Shown piece by piece: positions 1-10,879 of a stretch of DNA of 64,000 nt. The notes below the pieces were generated by a model, which was given only the letters and a program-made list of their open reading frames with translations, ran no database searches and was not told the DNA's origin. Each line of letters starts with the position of its first letter. Position 1 is the stretch's first letter. The DNA comes from Prorocentrum cordatum. Its lineage: Eukaryota; Sar; Dinophyceae; Prorocentrales; Prorocentraceae. The position numbers and the translations under genes were made by a program. The DNA lies in NCBI GenBank assembly GCA_963575745.1, contig CAUYUJ010019614.1, positions 97,501-161,500 on the forward strand, in the 5' to 3' direction.

Positions 1-720
1 CCCAGGGCCTGGCACGTGAGAACCCTCCAGGTTTGGTACTTGCCTGGTGCTCGAAACTCTTTCTGGCCGTCAAGGCTGAAGTAGGTTGGAACATCATACA
101 GTCGGGGCGTTGACCTAAGGAACCCTAAATAAGGAACGAGGCCCATTTTTCAATACATTAAACTTCGATTCCCCATCGAAAACCTAAGGAGGACAACCTA
201 AGGCAGGCTGCGAAACATTAAGGAACACTGAGCCCCTCCCCAACGAAAAGGGTTCCTTGTTTAGCGCCCCGACTGTAGCTCTCGGGGAGAGCAGAGAGCC
301 AAAAGGGAGGAGTCCGAAAGGGCGGGTTCGCAAACCATGGTCCGAGGCGCGCGCGCGGCCGCCCAAGCGCGGAGGAAGCAGCCAACCCGAAGACCCGAAT
401 TTGACCCGAATTTCGGGTTGGTGGGGGGTGCGAGTTCCACGTGCTTCTGCAGTGCTCCCCGACCCCCACCCCCACTGGAAATGGAGGGCAACTTGAGGCC
501 TTCGGGTTGGGTTGGGGTGGCTTGGTGAGTAGTGGCTAAGCGTCACGTCTTGGCGCATCGCCCCCGCCGCCGCCGCGGCCGCCGCGGCAGGCGATCCAGG
601 CGGGCACAGCGCTGGTGTCGAGACGGCCGGGGGCGCCGTCGCCGTCGACGACGCCAGCGCCAGCGGCGCCGGCGTCGACCACCATGGCCAGGGAGAGAAG
701 AGCGAGCAGGAGAAATGGCG
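1..720. other. No supported gene
   Basis: GC-rich sequence with short overlapping open frames on both strands and no recognisable domain. A short direct repeat around cctaagga recurs near 113, 182 and 197. The Arg/Ala-rich frames at 530-780 follow base composition rather than any protein signature. Confidence 0.5.
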
Positions 721-1075
721 GGAGAAGACAACCGCAACAACATGATCGACCCACGAACCCGGGAAGGAATATAGAAATGGAACGTGTGGCAGCGTTTCCA
801 AAGACACCTGATTGGGTTACGGGCAAATGCAATGCTGAGTGTATCGAGCTTGATGTACCCTGCCGAGGGCTATGCTGTGCTGCGCCGTGCTGAATTGCGA
901 TGTGCCATGCCGCGATTGTGCTCTGTAGCGTTGTGGATCGAGTCCTCTTTTGTATCCGAGTCCTGACCGAACTGATCTGGATCTTAAGCTCGAGCTGCCT
1001 GAACACATAGCAGCTGCCCCAGAGCTAATTGACAGGGGGACATGCCAGGAGGACGCGCCGCGAACCTTCTTTGGG
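720..1075 (+). repeat. Single copy of the 410-bp repeat family
   Basis: This stretch matches the tandem units at 35.17-36.97 kb. It begins with the leader around gacccacgaacccgg (about 748-765), continues with the block near 830 (aatgctgagtgtatcgagct), and ends in aactgatctggatcttaagc and the gctaattgacaggggga box. It runs directly into the next degenerate array, which suggests ancient interspersion. A related leader is also present at about 19,970. Confidence 0.85.
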
Positions 1076-2700
1076 GTCTCCGAGTGCCACGCCTTATATT
1101 TTTCGGTGGGCATTAAAAAGGCTGCAAACGAGAGGAATCTGGGCAACCAAACAGACAACCCGCGCGAGCCATCCCCACAATCTGGGCCCGAACGGACACG
1201 TAAAATCACGCGAGCGGCGAACTGAAACAGCACCCGTGGTGATCGCAGTGGGCATGGGGCTCGCAAGAGCGATACGCCTGGGCAACCAAACAGGCAAACT
1301 GCATGAACAATCCCCACAATCTGGGCGAGGCACAAGACATGGGAACACGCGAACGGTCAAACTGAACGCACCCATGGCGACCCCTGCTTTGGGGGGGGGG
1401 GAGTGACGGTGGGGGGAAGGGGCAACATGCCACGCCTACCAGATTGCGGCGATCATGGACGCGCAAGAGCGATCCGTCTGGGCAACCAAACAGGCAAACT
1501 GCGTGAGCCATCCCCCACAATTTGGGCGAGACACAAGACATGGAAACACGCGAACGGTCAACATGAACGCACCCATGGCGACTCCTGCTTTTGGGGGGGG
1601 GGAGAAGTGAGGGGGGGAAGAGGGGGGGGGAAATGCCGCGCCTACCATATCGCGGTGCTCATGGGGCGCTCAAGAGCGAGGAGCCTGGGCAACTTAACAG
1701 GCAAACCGCGTGAGCCATCCTCACAATCTGGGCGGCAAGGGAGACATGAGAACACGCGAACGGTCAAACCGGACGCAAACATGGCTACTGCATCGCGGTG
1801 CGCATGGGGCTCTCACAAGCGAGGAGCCTGGACAACCAAACAGGCAAACCGCCCGAGGCATCCCCACAATCAAGGCGCGAACGGCGACATGAAACCACCA
1901 GTGGCTGCTCCTTTTTGGGGTGCCCAGGTGCTGCGCTTGCTATACCGCGGCGAGCATTGGGCCCTAAACAAAACAAAGACATCGCGTAACCGAACAAGCA
2001 CATCGCCTCAAGCGTCCCAGCAATCTGGCCGCGAACGGGCGAAAGCCCTACCGTCCTACCACCATGCGGTTCCGCTTCGAATGTCCTACCGCCTACCGTC
2101 CGTCCTACCGTCCTACCGTCTTTCGTGTGCGAGAGGGACGCGGGCTGGCTCAACATGTTCGGCGATGGCTGCACAAGGCAGCCCTATATGGCAGCTGCCC
2201 TCCCAATTGCACCGATCAGTCCCGCCTTGGGGTGCCCAACTATTACGCCTGCTTCATCGCGGTAAGACCCCAAAAACATCAAGGTCGGGGGGGGGCTAAA
2301 CAGGCAACCAGTTTAAGGCATTCCCACATTTTGAGCGCGAGCGCACCCCTGGCGGCTCGTCTTCGGGATGACCAAATGCGACGCCTGCTATATTGCAGAA
2401 GGCATGGTACCCTCAAAGGAGATTAGTCTATGTAACCCAGGAGGGGAACCATCTGCGACAAGCCCACAACCTTGGCGCGAACGGAGAAATGCAAACTAAC
2501 CCTTGCGGCTCCTCCTTGGGGTGCCCAAGTGATTAAATGGCACGCGTGCAATATCCCGACGAACAGGAGGCTCTCAAAAAGAGGAATCTAGCCAACCAAG
2601 CAGGCAAACCGCTTGAAGTATCCCTGGGCGCGAACAGAAACATGCAAACCACCCTGGGCGGTTCCTCCTTGGGGTGCCACCATGCAACGCCTGCCACGTC
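1060..2700 (+). repeat. Degenerate tandem repeat, 140-210 bp units
   Basis: The anchor ggcaaccaaacaggcaaac recurs, with changes, near 1142, 1281, 1481, 1688, 1831, 1987, 2298 and 2591. It is followed each time by a catccccacaatctgggcg-like box and a gaacggnnaaac-like box. Unit length varies from about 140 to 300 bp and similarity falls toward the right end. Open frames here are by-products of the repeat. Confidence 0.85.
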
Positions 2701-2960
2701 GGTGCGATTTAGTCTGAACGCGAGTGAGTGCGAGTGTGCCTGCGTATGTGTGAACGAGTGCAAGGCCTGAGTGGGTGACCCATAATATGAGTGCGAGGTT
2801 GTGAGTGCGTCTGAGTGCGAGTAAGTCTGTGTGTGAGCGGGGCTGAGTCTCAATGAGACTGGGTACGAGTGAGCATGAGTTTGAATAAGTTGTTTCGTAG
2901 TGCACATGAGTGTGAGTGGTCTGTGTGCGAGTGGGTCAGCGTGTGAGTCCTTGTAGGCAT
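2700..2960 (+). repeat. GAGTG-rich simple repeat
   Basis: Irregular reiteration of gtgagtgcgagt-type words. Low complexity, with no coding signal. Confidence 0.75.
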
Positions 2961-3670
2961 AAGTGAGTCTGGATGTAGGAAAGGAGAAGAGAGGAGGCGG
3001 GAGGCGAGAGGGCAGAGGAGGCGCAGGCGTCACACCCGAAACGCAAACCCCGTCTTAGGATACCAAGAACCATGGCGCCGGAAATCTGGACCAACAGGCA
3101 GCGCAGGGAGACGTGCCGCGGGGCCGCCTCGACGGCGGCCGCCCTCTTGGCCTTCTGCTCCTGCCCGCCCACAACCGCCGCGCTGGCCGCGGCTCTGAGA
3201 CGGGGGCGCGGGCGCGGGTCTGCTGCCCCGGCCGCAAGCCCTCAGGCCGGCGACAGGCAGGACTGACGTGGGCAAGAGTGACCTCTTGCCATCGGCTTTC
3301 GGGGGCAACGACGCGAAGGTTTGAGCAGGGACCGACCGTCCCGGCACTCTCGCATAAGCCTGCCACGATCTGTTCTCAGAACGAAAGAATTCTCTAAGAA
3401 ATTAGGCAATGCTCGCATAGCATAAGAGCCGACGTATCAAAACACAACGATCTCAACCAGACATGTTCTAAGAACGTGTCGTGCAAACCGCTAACGGTTA
3501 TTAGAACATTATTGGATGGGCCTATGGGCAAGCCAGGACGCCTCACCACTTCGTGACAGGTGCTGTGCAGAGCCCTGTGGGCCCGCACCACAGGCCACTC
3601 CAGCCAAGGGTCACTCCAACGTGAAGCCGATGACGTTCGGGGGGGGGGGGGGGCGTCATGAAGAGGCCCT
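2960..3670. other. No supported gene
   Basis: Mixed-composition sequence with short frames only. It contains a run of 14 G near 3640, just before the first dispersed 150-bp repeat. Confidence 0.5.
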
Positions 3671-3818
3671 GGGACACACAAATAAATAGGCACCAATAAC
3701 AGGATTCCCCTACATGTTCCCATATTTTCCGGGTTTGTGTCTTCCCCACTTCCCATATTTCCCATACTTTCTGGGGAATCGACGATTAATTGTGTCTGTG
3801 TTTTTTTTCCCTCCTGAC
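3671..3818 (+). repeat. Dispersed 150-bp repeat, copy 1
   Basis: Starts with gggacacac and ends with ccctcctgac. It contains tcccatattttcc and ctgggga-tcgacgatta boxes in the same order as the copies at 25,491, 25,901 and 27,153. All four copies are on the plus strand. Confidence 0.85.
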
Positions 3819-3904
3819 GTCAACCGACCCAGTCACCGCTGACCAGGGTCATACTCCTGGGCCAGCCATGGGGCCGCTCACAGGCCCAGGCCCGGGATCG
3901 GCTA

Positions 3905-4185
3905 CAAATGGGAGGAGGGAGGAGGGAGGAGGAGGAGGAGGAGGAGGAGGAGGAGGAGGAGGAGGAGGAGGAGGAGAGGAGGAGGGGGAGGAGGAGGAGG
4001 GAGGAGGAGGAGGAGGAGGAGGAGGTGGAGGAGGAGGAGGAGGAGGAGGAGGAGGAGGAGGAGGAGGAGAGGAGGAGGAGGAGGAGGAGGAGGAGGAGGG
4101 AGGAGGAGGAGGAGGAGGAGGAGGAGGAGGAGGAGGAGGAGGAGGAGGGAGGAGGAGGAGGAGGAGGAGGAGGAGGAGGAGGAGA
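3905..4185 (+). repeat. (GGA)n microsatellite
   Basis: About 280 bp of nearly pure GGA repeat with occasional GGGA interruptions. It creates open frames of poly-Glu, poly-Gly or poly-Arg in the forward frames and poly-Ser, poly-Leu or poly-Pro in the reverse frames; none should be taken as protein. It abuts the 5' side of the retrotransposon that follows. Confidence 0.95.
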
Positions 4186-4459
4186 CCGTTTGGGGCGCGA
4201 GTGGGCGCCTATGGAGGCCGCCCGCAGGAGCTCTGACCTCACGTGTGTTGGCTTTCGAATTCCAGCCACGACACATAACATTACGATTCCCGATTCAGTC
4301 TTCGCATCGAGTCGTTCCCGCTCCAGGCAGCGAGAACCTGCTTGGCACCGACGACGGCGCCGCCATCGGGCAGACGCTCGAACCCTTCTTCGGGTACACA
4401 GGGCAGTGCATCTTCTACGAGGGCACCACAGTGCTCAACAGCCCCCACTCGTCGCACCG

Positions 4460-5980
4460 ATGGCGACAGGAACCCCAGGATGGACCTGCGGCTCTTGCAA
4501 CGAGCGTGTCCAACACTGGCAGTGGTATTGTGCGTGCGGTGGTGCCTTTGCGGACAGGCGCAAGAAGTCACAAAGTCAGTCTCGGCGGCCACGATCAGCC
4601 AGCAAGTCAAGCAAGGCCACCTCCTCTCGCCAGCCGTGTGTCCATATCGAGGCAAAGGCGAGGCCAGACTCCAGGAGGCCACCGCTAGATCAGTCACGTC
4701 ATCGCCCTCAAGAGCGTGGACGGCATCAGCGAGGCGAGGACAAGGAGACGTCCGAGACCCGCAAGGCTGTCGAGCGCTACCTGACCAGGCTGGTTCCTGC
4801 CACGCAGCAATTTGCTCAGGCCCACCCCAACTGGGGCGAGTGGCAGGCCCCCACGGACATGCGCCACATGCAGGCCTTCAAAGACAGGCTCACCTCTCGC
4901 ATAACAACGTTGGCAAAGGCAGCGGTGGCAGCGCTGCGGGCCCGCAAAGGCGACGAAGACTTCAAGGAGGAGCTCTCCATGCTCCGCTATTGCCAGGACC
5001 AGCTGCTACCACTGAAGCAGCAGAGAGAACAAGCACTGGCCAGGCTCAACGAGGCGAAGGATCGATTGCACAACACATATGCCAGGATCAACATGCTCGA
5101 AGCTCAGGCCGAAGAAGTTCGGGAAGAAATTGGGGACCTGAACCAGAGCTTGATCGACATCGACAACAAGATCAAGGCCGAGATTGTAGACATCATCCAG
5201 GAGATTCCCAATCCCATGGTAGTGGAACCTGGCACAGCTCAGGGCGCAGCTCCCTCGAGCTCAGGGCCACCATCAGAGGTGGCTTCATTCAAAGAGCAGC
5301 GCGATGCAGCCCTTCAGCAGCGCGACCTCATCCATCAGCACAATCAGCAGATGGAGGCGCAGATGAGGCTCATGCATCAGTATATGTTGAACCACTGCCC
5401 GCCTGCAGCTCCGCCACCACCAGTGGGCCCTTTCCCAACGCCTCAGGCGGCCGAGCCAACGTCGGCGCCAGCAGTGGGGTTTCCAGCAGCAGGGAGTACA
5501 ACATCGGCGCCGGCTTCCCTCTCAGATGCTCAGCTCCAGGCGGCCATCAACGAGATGTACAAAGCTCAGGGCATCCCGATTCCTACGGCGTTCATGACTG
5601 CAGCAGCGGCCCCCCCTCCTGGGACACGGGCGGCAGCTTCGTTTGCAGCAGCAGCTTCAGCGACACCAGCGACCGCAGCTCCAGGGACACCACCGACGGC
5701 GGCCACAGCTCCCGAGGACAAACCAGTTCCTGGAACGCCTGGGCCGACCCAGATGTGGGGTCTCCCGCCAACGCAGGAGACACCTTACGTTGCGCCCGAT
5801 CATTTCGCCCCGACCCAGATCAATCCCACTCAGGAGCAGCTCCGAGGCCCTCAGAGCTACATCGACCACAATGGCAAGATGTGCTTCAAGGGCAAAGGCA
5901 ACGGCGTCAAAGAGAGGAGTCGGTCGCCTCCCGCGGGCGAGCCCGCACATGTGTCTCAGCGCCTTGCCGACAGCGCATAG
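4460..5980 (+). CDS. Retrotransposon ORF1 protein: zinc ribbon plus coiled coil
   Basis: 506 residues. I chose the ATG at 4460, the first methionine downstream of the GGA tract that sits immediately before a coherent domain; the frame is open further upstream only because of the microsatellite. Residues 5-25 form a small zinc finger (WTCGSCNERVQHW, then WYCACG), with a C-x2-C and C-x-C arrangement resembling RanBP2 or zinc-ribbon types. An Arg/Ser-rich basic stretch follows. Residues of about 190-250 are heptad-rich with many Glu, Gln, Leu and Ile, a likely coiled coil. The C-terminal third is Pro/Ala/Thr-rich. ORF1 proteins of non-LTR elements bind RNA and trimerise through coiled coils, and that role is inferred here. 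It ends with TAG about 550 bp before ORF2. Confidence 0.75.
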   Translation: MATGTPGWTCGSCNERVQHWQWYCACGGAFADRRKKSQSQSRRPRSASKSSKATSSRQPCVHIEAKARPDSRRPPLDQSRHRPQERGRHQRGEDKETSETRKAVERYLTRLVPATQQFAQAHPNWGEWQAPTDMRHMQAFKDRLTSRITTLAKAAVAALRARKGDEDFKEELSMLRYCQDQLLPLKQQREQALARLNEAKDRLHNTYARINMLEAQAEEVREEIGDLNQSLIDIDNKIKAEIVDIIQEIPNPMVVEPGTAQGAAPSSSGPPSEVASFKEQRDAALQQRDLIHQHNQQMEAQMRLMHQYMLNHCPPAAPPPPVGPFPTPQAAEPTSAPAVGFPAAGSTTSAPASLSDAQLQAAINEMYKAQGIPIPTAFMTAAAAPPPGTRAAASFAAAASATPATAAPGTPPTAATAPEDKPVPGTPGPTQMWGLPPTQETPYVAPDHFAPTQINPTQEQLRGPQSYIDHNGKMCFKGKGNGVKERSRSPPAGEPAHVSQRLADSA

Positions 5981-8029
5981 GGATCTCCTGGGGCTACGTC
6001 CACACGCAGTTCTACGATCCTGAGCTTCAAGTAGACACAGATGAGGCCAGCCAATTATCTGAGCCGCCCTATTCAGTGCCTCTCTCGTCCTCACACATGC
6101 TGCATCAGCACGCGAGTCTAGACGTGCTCAATGCATCCTCTCTCCCTGCCATGGATTTTTCGGTCCTCCCACGGTCGACCGATGCCAGCGCCTCCCAGCA
6201 GTCTGCCCACCCAACAGCTCCCGCTCCGCTACCAGATTTTGCGCCTACGAGTGCTGGCAGAGGGCACGAGCCAGCTTCTATCAGCCAGTCTGTGCGAGCC
6301 AATGATCGTGCCACTTGCGGGGACGGCGGGTGGAGGTCCGGGGGGGGGGAACGACTACGGCTGACTTTTAAGCTTGCGAGTAACTCCGGGTTTGAGCCAA
6401 TCGCACAATACCAACTGCATGATGTTAATAATCTTCCCACTGGCGGCGCGGGGTCAAGACGCCACAATGATAGCTCGGATGCTAGGAAAAAGGCATCCTA
6501 CCTTTGGCACGTTCAGCCACTGGAACCCCCAGTGATGGCAGACACCTCATCCTCCCCATCCTCCAAGCCTGCCCCTCCAGGCCTGCTTGAAGCAATCTCG
6601 GCCTCTGAGATCCTAACTGAGAGGCTTTCGCACAAGCTCAAGCCCTGGTACTACAATGCCATTTTTATGTCAGATGACCAGGCAATGGCCTTGTGGCTTG
6701 AAGATTGTGTTCCGTGGGTAGAAGCATGCTTGCGCACCCTTCCACGCTTTCATCCGCTCTTGCACCCTACACACGGTCTCAATAGTAGGCGTGAATTGCG
6801 CAGCCAGGCGGAAATAATCGGCAGCGTGGCATGGCAACTCTCAGAAGCTCGTCGCTCAGCCTATCTACAGCGTCTTGAGCGCGCGAGGGTTGCTTTCCCG
6901 ACTCAGCACGGCTTGGAGCTACAAGGCGCTCTTGATGCCTACCTCCGTGCAAGGCACGTGATCTGTGTCCAGGCAGGCCGACCAGGCCATCTCGCCAATC
7001 CACACTGGGCTGGACAAGCGTGGCGTTTTTGGGAGTCCCCTCTCCTCTCGCACGACTATCAGCCGCCTGCCGCCGCGTCTGAGCCTTCAACAGGAAACTC
7101 CCTTCCCTCGGACCCGCCTCCTCCTGGCCAAGACGGCCAGGACAGTGAGGTGCAGGGCCCCAGCGGCCCTGGCCGCGCGGTCTCTCCCAGGGACCCGCAG
7201 TCTGATTTCAGCGAAAGCTCAGACTCCAGCCTTTTGCAACATTTTGTTAGCACTACTAGGCTCTCTGCGCGAGACAACACGCATTTTGTCTCGTCAGTTA
7301 CCTCGCAGGATCCGTGCCCCACTCTGGACCAGACTCCTGCTGGCCTCACTGGCCATGAGCAGGAGTCAGGGGACCTCGGCGTTCTTTCCGCGGGGCTGCC
7401 CTCGGGATCGTACATGAACCCCAGCGAGGATCCTGACACCAGTCACTTTCAATCCCTTGCCGCGGCTGCTACCCCCTCGGTGGCGCAGCCTGTCGCCCTG
7501 TGCCTCGTCGACCTCTTACAGTTGAGGTCGCACGAGATGAGCTCAATGGGATTCACCACTTCGGGCGATTTCTCCAGCAAGCGCGCCGCGCCTGTGCCTG
7601 ACACCTCTTTGGTCACACAGGGTGAAGCCAGCCAGCAGGACTGTTTCAGCGCATGCCCGAGCGCTCAGTACATCCCTGCTCCTCCTCCCGTCTCCCACGA
7701 CCCACCTATGGCCCGCGCCCTGGCTCCTTCAAGAGGGGACAGCGAGTCGTCGCGCACCCCTGGCTCTGTCTCCCCCTCCGTTCCAGGCCATGACGACGGC
7801 TCCTGGGGCCCATTGTCTCCCCCCCAATATCTCGGAGCGCCTTGCGGAAAAGACCCGCTCGCATCGATCGTCGCCGCCCGTGCCTCCATCGTCCATGCAT
7901 TGCGATCTCGGCCGTCTCCCCGCCGCATGGCTTGACAGGGACGTCAGGTACTCTCTCGCGTGGCGACGCGAGGCTGTCCCCGATTTGGAAGAACCAGGAA
8001 GCGTGGCCCTCAGTCTTTGTCCGCCCAGG

Positions 8030-8500
8030 TTCGGTGATTGGGAGCACCAACGCTATTATGCTGATGCGTCTACCGACCCATCCGATAGCACCACTGCGAG
8101 CTGGGGGTTGGTCGCGCTCTCCCAGGACAAGGAAGGCTATGTCTATGGGGGGTTCGTCTGTTCCCAGTGGGCCCACTCCTGCATTCTGGACCCCCCCCCC
8201 CCAAAGACTTGGACAGCACGGACGTTGAGCTTCTCGCCATAGCCTGGGCCCTGCTTGCTGCCCTCGCTCAGGAAGCGCCCGTGCCAGTCACCATCTGGAG
8301 TGACAGCCTTAACGCTGTTGAATTTCTCAATGGCAGGTCCAACAGCAAGTCTAACAGAGATATCGCCAGACTCACCTATGCGCTTCTGGCCAGAAGTAGA
8401 CATCGGTGCGAAATCCAGATCTGCCATGTCAAAGGGCACGTGGAACATCCCTGGAACGCTATCGTGGACAACATCGCTCGGGCCACCATGAAAGGTAAAT
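8030..8500 (+). other. RNase H domain of ORF2
   Basis: All four RNase H acidic positions are readable: Asp in YYADAS (8063), Glu in DVELLAIAW (8227), Asp in IWSDSLNA (8302), and Asp in NAIVDNIA (8467), preceded by the HVKGH motif. The family removes RNA from the RNA:DNA hybrid after reverse transcription. The domain is split between two frames by a run of 12 C at 8191-8202. It lies upstream of the endonuclease, whereas in described LINEs with RNase H it normally lies downstream of the reverse transcriptase. Confidence 0.88.
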
Positions 8501-8749
8501 TAGACCTTTCTATGTTACCCGCCCCCCTGCATGATCTAACTGACTTCACCCGTGCCGTTGAATGGGCTTGGCTACTCGACGCCCCATCAGAGGTTGCCTC
8601 AGCTTATCCTTCTCTTGTGCAGACGCACGTTGGTGAGTGCATTCATCTCTCTTTCGTCGCCTCGCTGCCATGCTCCCATGCCACCCTCCGTGACCTCGTC
8701 ACTCCCGCCCCCACGCGTCTGCAGCATCAAGTGATAGCTCTCTCATTGG

Positions 8750-9545
8750 CCCAATATAGCACGCGCTCACTTGCGGTTCTCCACAACAAGTCGAGCAATG
8801 CCTACGTCCAAGGCATGAGGTCCCACATGACCAGGCGACAGCTTCGTGACAAGAAAATCCATCTCGTTGGGATCCAGGAGGCGCGGACCCCCCAAGGCTC
8901 GAAAAGAAATGGCGCCTACCAGGTTTTGGCTTCAGGACACATTAATCACTCGGCGGGAGTCGAGCTTTGGGTCAACCTTGAGGAACCCTACGGACAGTGC
9001 AATGGCCGCCCTTTGCTCTTTCATCCCCGCCATCTCTCCGTGCTTTATGCCGCTCCCCGTCTTCTCATCGTGCGGATTCAAGCACCAGGGCTCGAACCCA
9101 CTGTTGCCGTTGCACGTGCGTATCATTCTGGCCACAAAGCTTCGGATCGGGATGCCTTCTGGACCCTCCTGGACGAACAGCTTGCCGCCTGGGGAGTCCA
9201 AATCATGCTTGTCGACGCAAATGCGCGACTCGGCACCCACACGGACGCTACGGTTGGGGATCAGGGATTTTGCCAGGACGAGGACCCTCCTGGGACGAGA
9301 TTCAGGCAATCTCTCAACGAAGCGGCTCTGGTAGCTGTCAACACCATGCAAGGTGATAGTGATGACTACACATTTGTCACCAACAAGAATGTTCGGCACC
9401 GCATTGACTACATATGCGTTGCCCAGGGCATGGCTTCCAACATCTCTGCCGTTCATACTTGGAAGGAGCTTGACAACTTCTCTAAGCAGCGCGACCATCT
9501 TCCCGTGCTTGCCAATCTCACCCTTCATCAGGAGCGAGTTGTTCG
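8750..9545 (+). other. APE-like endonuclease domain of ORF2
   Basis: An endonuclease/exonuclease/phosphatase-type domain in the same open frame as the end of RNase H. Landmarks are GIQEAR (catalytic Glu at 8878), LVDANAR (the D-x-N motif, about 9210), HRIDYICV (about 9400) and RDHLPVLANL (the terminal D-H pair, about 9490). In LINE elements this domain nicks the target DNA to prime reverse transcription. No break was seen within the domain. Confidence 0.85.
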
Positions 9546-10879
9546 TCAAACCTCGTCGACACGGCTGGACGATGACCTTCTCAGAGACCCCGACAGAGTC
9601 GCGCAGTTTCAGGAACGTCTCTTGGAGATCCCCCCCATAGGATGGTCAGTTTCCCCATCGGAACACATGACCTCGGTCACCAAGCAGGTTAATCAAGTTG
9701 CGAAGGAGGTTTTCACCCGCCCAGGGAGTCGTCCTAGACAATCGTACATCACTGCTTCCTCCCACCTGCTTGTGCTTGCCCGCCGCGGAGCCCTTCGTGT
9801 CTTGCGCAAGGTGGCGCGTCCCTCGGCACTGCCTCCTGGGGCCACGGTTCCTAGGATTCTCTCTCACTTTGCGGGTCGGTGGACCAGTGGGGACCTCGGC
9901 CAGGGACACAAAAAACTGCTGGACTCTCCTTGGGACGCCCTTTACACTTCTGTGAGGCAGGTTGCCCTTCGGTGTCTCAACGGTGCTGCGCACCACGACG
10001 AGTTCATGCTTGCCCTCCATGCCTTTATTCTCAGATCCAAGCATGCTCTTGCCAACCAGCTCGAAAAAGACAGGGTTCTTTTTCTCGAAGGAATTGCGCA
10101 GGAGGCTCAGCTGTCTGTTGACGGGGGCATGGCCAGACAGGCCTGGCAAAGGTACCACAAGCTTCTGCGCTTCGGGGGGCGTAACAAAAAGCCCACGGCC
10201 TTCCCGTACATGCTCGATAGCCAGGGTGACCCGCTTGCCTCCTCTGATCTGGTGGCGCAGCACATGCAAGAATTCTTCGGAGGTATTGAGAAAGCGCAGG
10301 CTCTCACCGACCAAGAGGTTGTTGATTATTACAACAGGACGCCCCCCCCTCTTGCCCCCCCCCCCCCCCCTGTGTGCTCTCAGGCTCCCCCCGCTTGTTG
10401 CACCCCCTTCCCCGAGACTGAAAGGAGGCGCGACGCTGGTACAGGACGAGGATCCCCAAACCCGCCTGGTCCGTTGCAGCTCCCTCTTGCTGTGTCATCT
10501 CTTGCTCCCCGTGCTACCTCTTTGCGTGCACCCGCGCCCGCCGCCCCCCCCGATCGCGAACCCGCACCGCGACCGCGACAGCTTCGACAGCGCGGAGGGA
10601 GGGGGCAGCGCGCCGATGTCACTCAAGAAACCAGGATACAGTGAAGATAAAGGAGGGACCTGCTCTACTGGCTCTTTACCTTGGCCGCGAGCTGAGGAAA
10701 GGGTTGCACGCGAGTGTTGGAGTCCCAATTTTCCTGCTGAATATCCTCTTGAGCAGACACAGCACTATGCGTGGGATGGGAAGCGCATCGCTCCCGTCTC
10801 TCTTGCCCTGCAGCCCCCTGCCGCTGTTGCTGGCCAGGTCCCCCCACTCGAGTCTGGATGCATTCCCACCCATCTCGAT

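Noticed and set aside
3790-4281. Long poly-Glu, poly-Gly, poly-Ser and poly-Leu open frames
   Set aside because: They are translations of the GGA microsatellite in different frames.
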